Source: Agrobacterium fabrum str. C58 (GTDB lineage Bacteria; Pseudomonadota; Alphaproteobacteria; Rhizobiales; Rhizobiaceae). Taken from it: a stretch of 64,000 nucleotides of DNA. Position numbers and translations under genes: made by a program. Under the pieces are notes generated by a model. It was not told the DNA's origin. It worked only from the letters and a program-made list of their open reading frames with translations, and searched no databases. Of the stretch, positions 63,662 to 64,000 are shown piece by piece. Positions within the stretch are counted from its first letter, which is position 1. Every line of letters begins with the position of its first letter. The stretch covers positions 2,168,001 to 2,232,000 of the forward strand of contig NC_003062.2 in NCBI RefSeq assembly GCF_000092025.1, written 5' to 3'.

Positions 63662-64000
63662 TCAGGTCAGCGCCACCTGCCGTGTTTCCGCATTGATCAT
63701 GGTCGCCGCAATGGCGGCCAGCACCAGTAGCCCGGCAAAGATGCCAATCGCGACCCCAAAACCCTGCGCAATGGCATAACCAAGCAGTGACGGCGCCAGC
63801 AGGCCGCCGAGCCTTGCCATGGCACCCGCAGCGCCCATGCCGGTCGCCCGCGACTCCGTCGGGTAAAGTTCCGGCGTAAAGGCATAAAGCGCACCCCAGG
63901 TGCCGAGCAGCGCGAAGCTCATGATGAGAAGCGAGGCGGCAATCATCGCACCGGCAGAGGCGAGCGTGAAGAGCAGGCAGCCGAGCGCCGACAGCAGGCA
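63662..64000 (-). CDS. MFS transporter, C-terminal part (5' end beyond window)
   Basis: The frame is open to the window edge, so 112 C-terminal residues are visible, starting in CLLSALGCLLFTLASAGAMI. Three to four helices and the loop motif ALYAFTPELYPTESRATGMG (the conserved PxxxPTxxRxxGxG signature of the sugar/metabolite:H+ symporter branch) identify a major facilitator superfamily transporter, probably of the sugar or aromatic-acid type. Substrate unknown. Confidence 0.85.
   Translation of the reverse strand, partial: CLLSALGCLLFTLASAGAMIAASLLIMSFALLGTWGALYAFTPELYPTESRATGMGAAGAMARLGGLLAPSLLGYAIAQGFGVAIGIFAGLLVLAAIAATMINAETRQVALT

Overview
The window is a dense, GC-rich stretch of core alphaproteobacterial chromosome. 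Gene content (lgt, pgeF, prs, rplY, pth, a second-type clpS, ychF, apt, petABC, hemF, cca, a CtrA-type box, rhizobial intergenic palindromes) and protein sequences point to the Rhizobiaceae, most likely the main chromosome of an Agrobacterium (A. tumefaciens complex) strain. I recognise the families from memory; no database search was possible. No phage, IS element, CRISPR array, tRNA or rRNA gene was seen.

Layout. 0-6 kb: a cut DUF2188 gene, the ChaA-type Ca2+/H+ antiporter, aspartate aminotransferase, and an EAL protein behind a perfect CtrA-type box, then a DMT exporter. 6-13 kb: a cold-shock gene with a long upstream region, an MBL-fold hydrolase, a secreted SH3/DUF1236 protein, a MarR-response regulator-histidine kinase operon, and a convergent YbjN-proC-csaA operon. 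13-19 kb: lgt, a MidA-type methyltransferase, pgeF, an M24 creatinase-like hydrolase, a lipoprotein and prs. 19.5-23 kb: a four-gene minus-strand cluster (GT2, small membrane protein, GT39/ArnT-like, PAP2 phosphatase) that looks like a lipid A or lipid-linked sugar modification pathway. 23-31 kb: a chemoreceptor, an aldehyde dehydrogenase with an AcoR-like regulator, and an MHYT-GGDEF-EAL protein.

31-36 kb: rplY and pth, normally neighbours, are separated by a membrane GGDEF-EAL protein and an orphan periplasmic solute-binding protein. These two probably form a ligand-sensing cyclic-di-GMP module and are my best candidate for an undescribed system. 36-43 kb: clpS, ychF, a MaoC pair, apt and the cytochrome bc1 operon petABC. 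43-49 kb: two ABC exporter half-transporters; the upstream one is preceded by a strongly translated 18-codon ORF that looks like a leader peptide. 49-56 kb: trmL, a Na/Pi cotransporter-PhoU fusion, hemF, two small genes with striking hairpins just upstream, and a DUF1285-NUDIX-cca operon. 56-63 kb: a four-gene MoxR-DUF58-DUF4159-membrane protein operon. The window ends in a GNAT gene and the 3' part of an MFS transporter.

Three cyclic-di-GMP enzymes lie within 31 kb. Several intergenic regions carry near-perfect palindromes at positions where they could control translation or bind regulators; these are listed separately as findings.
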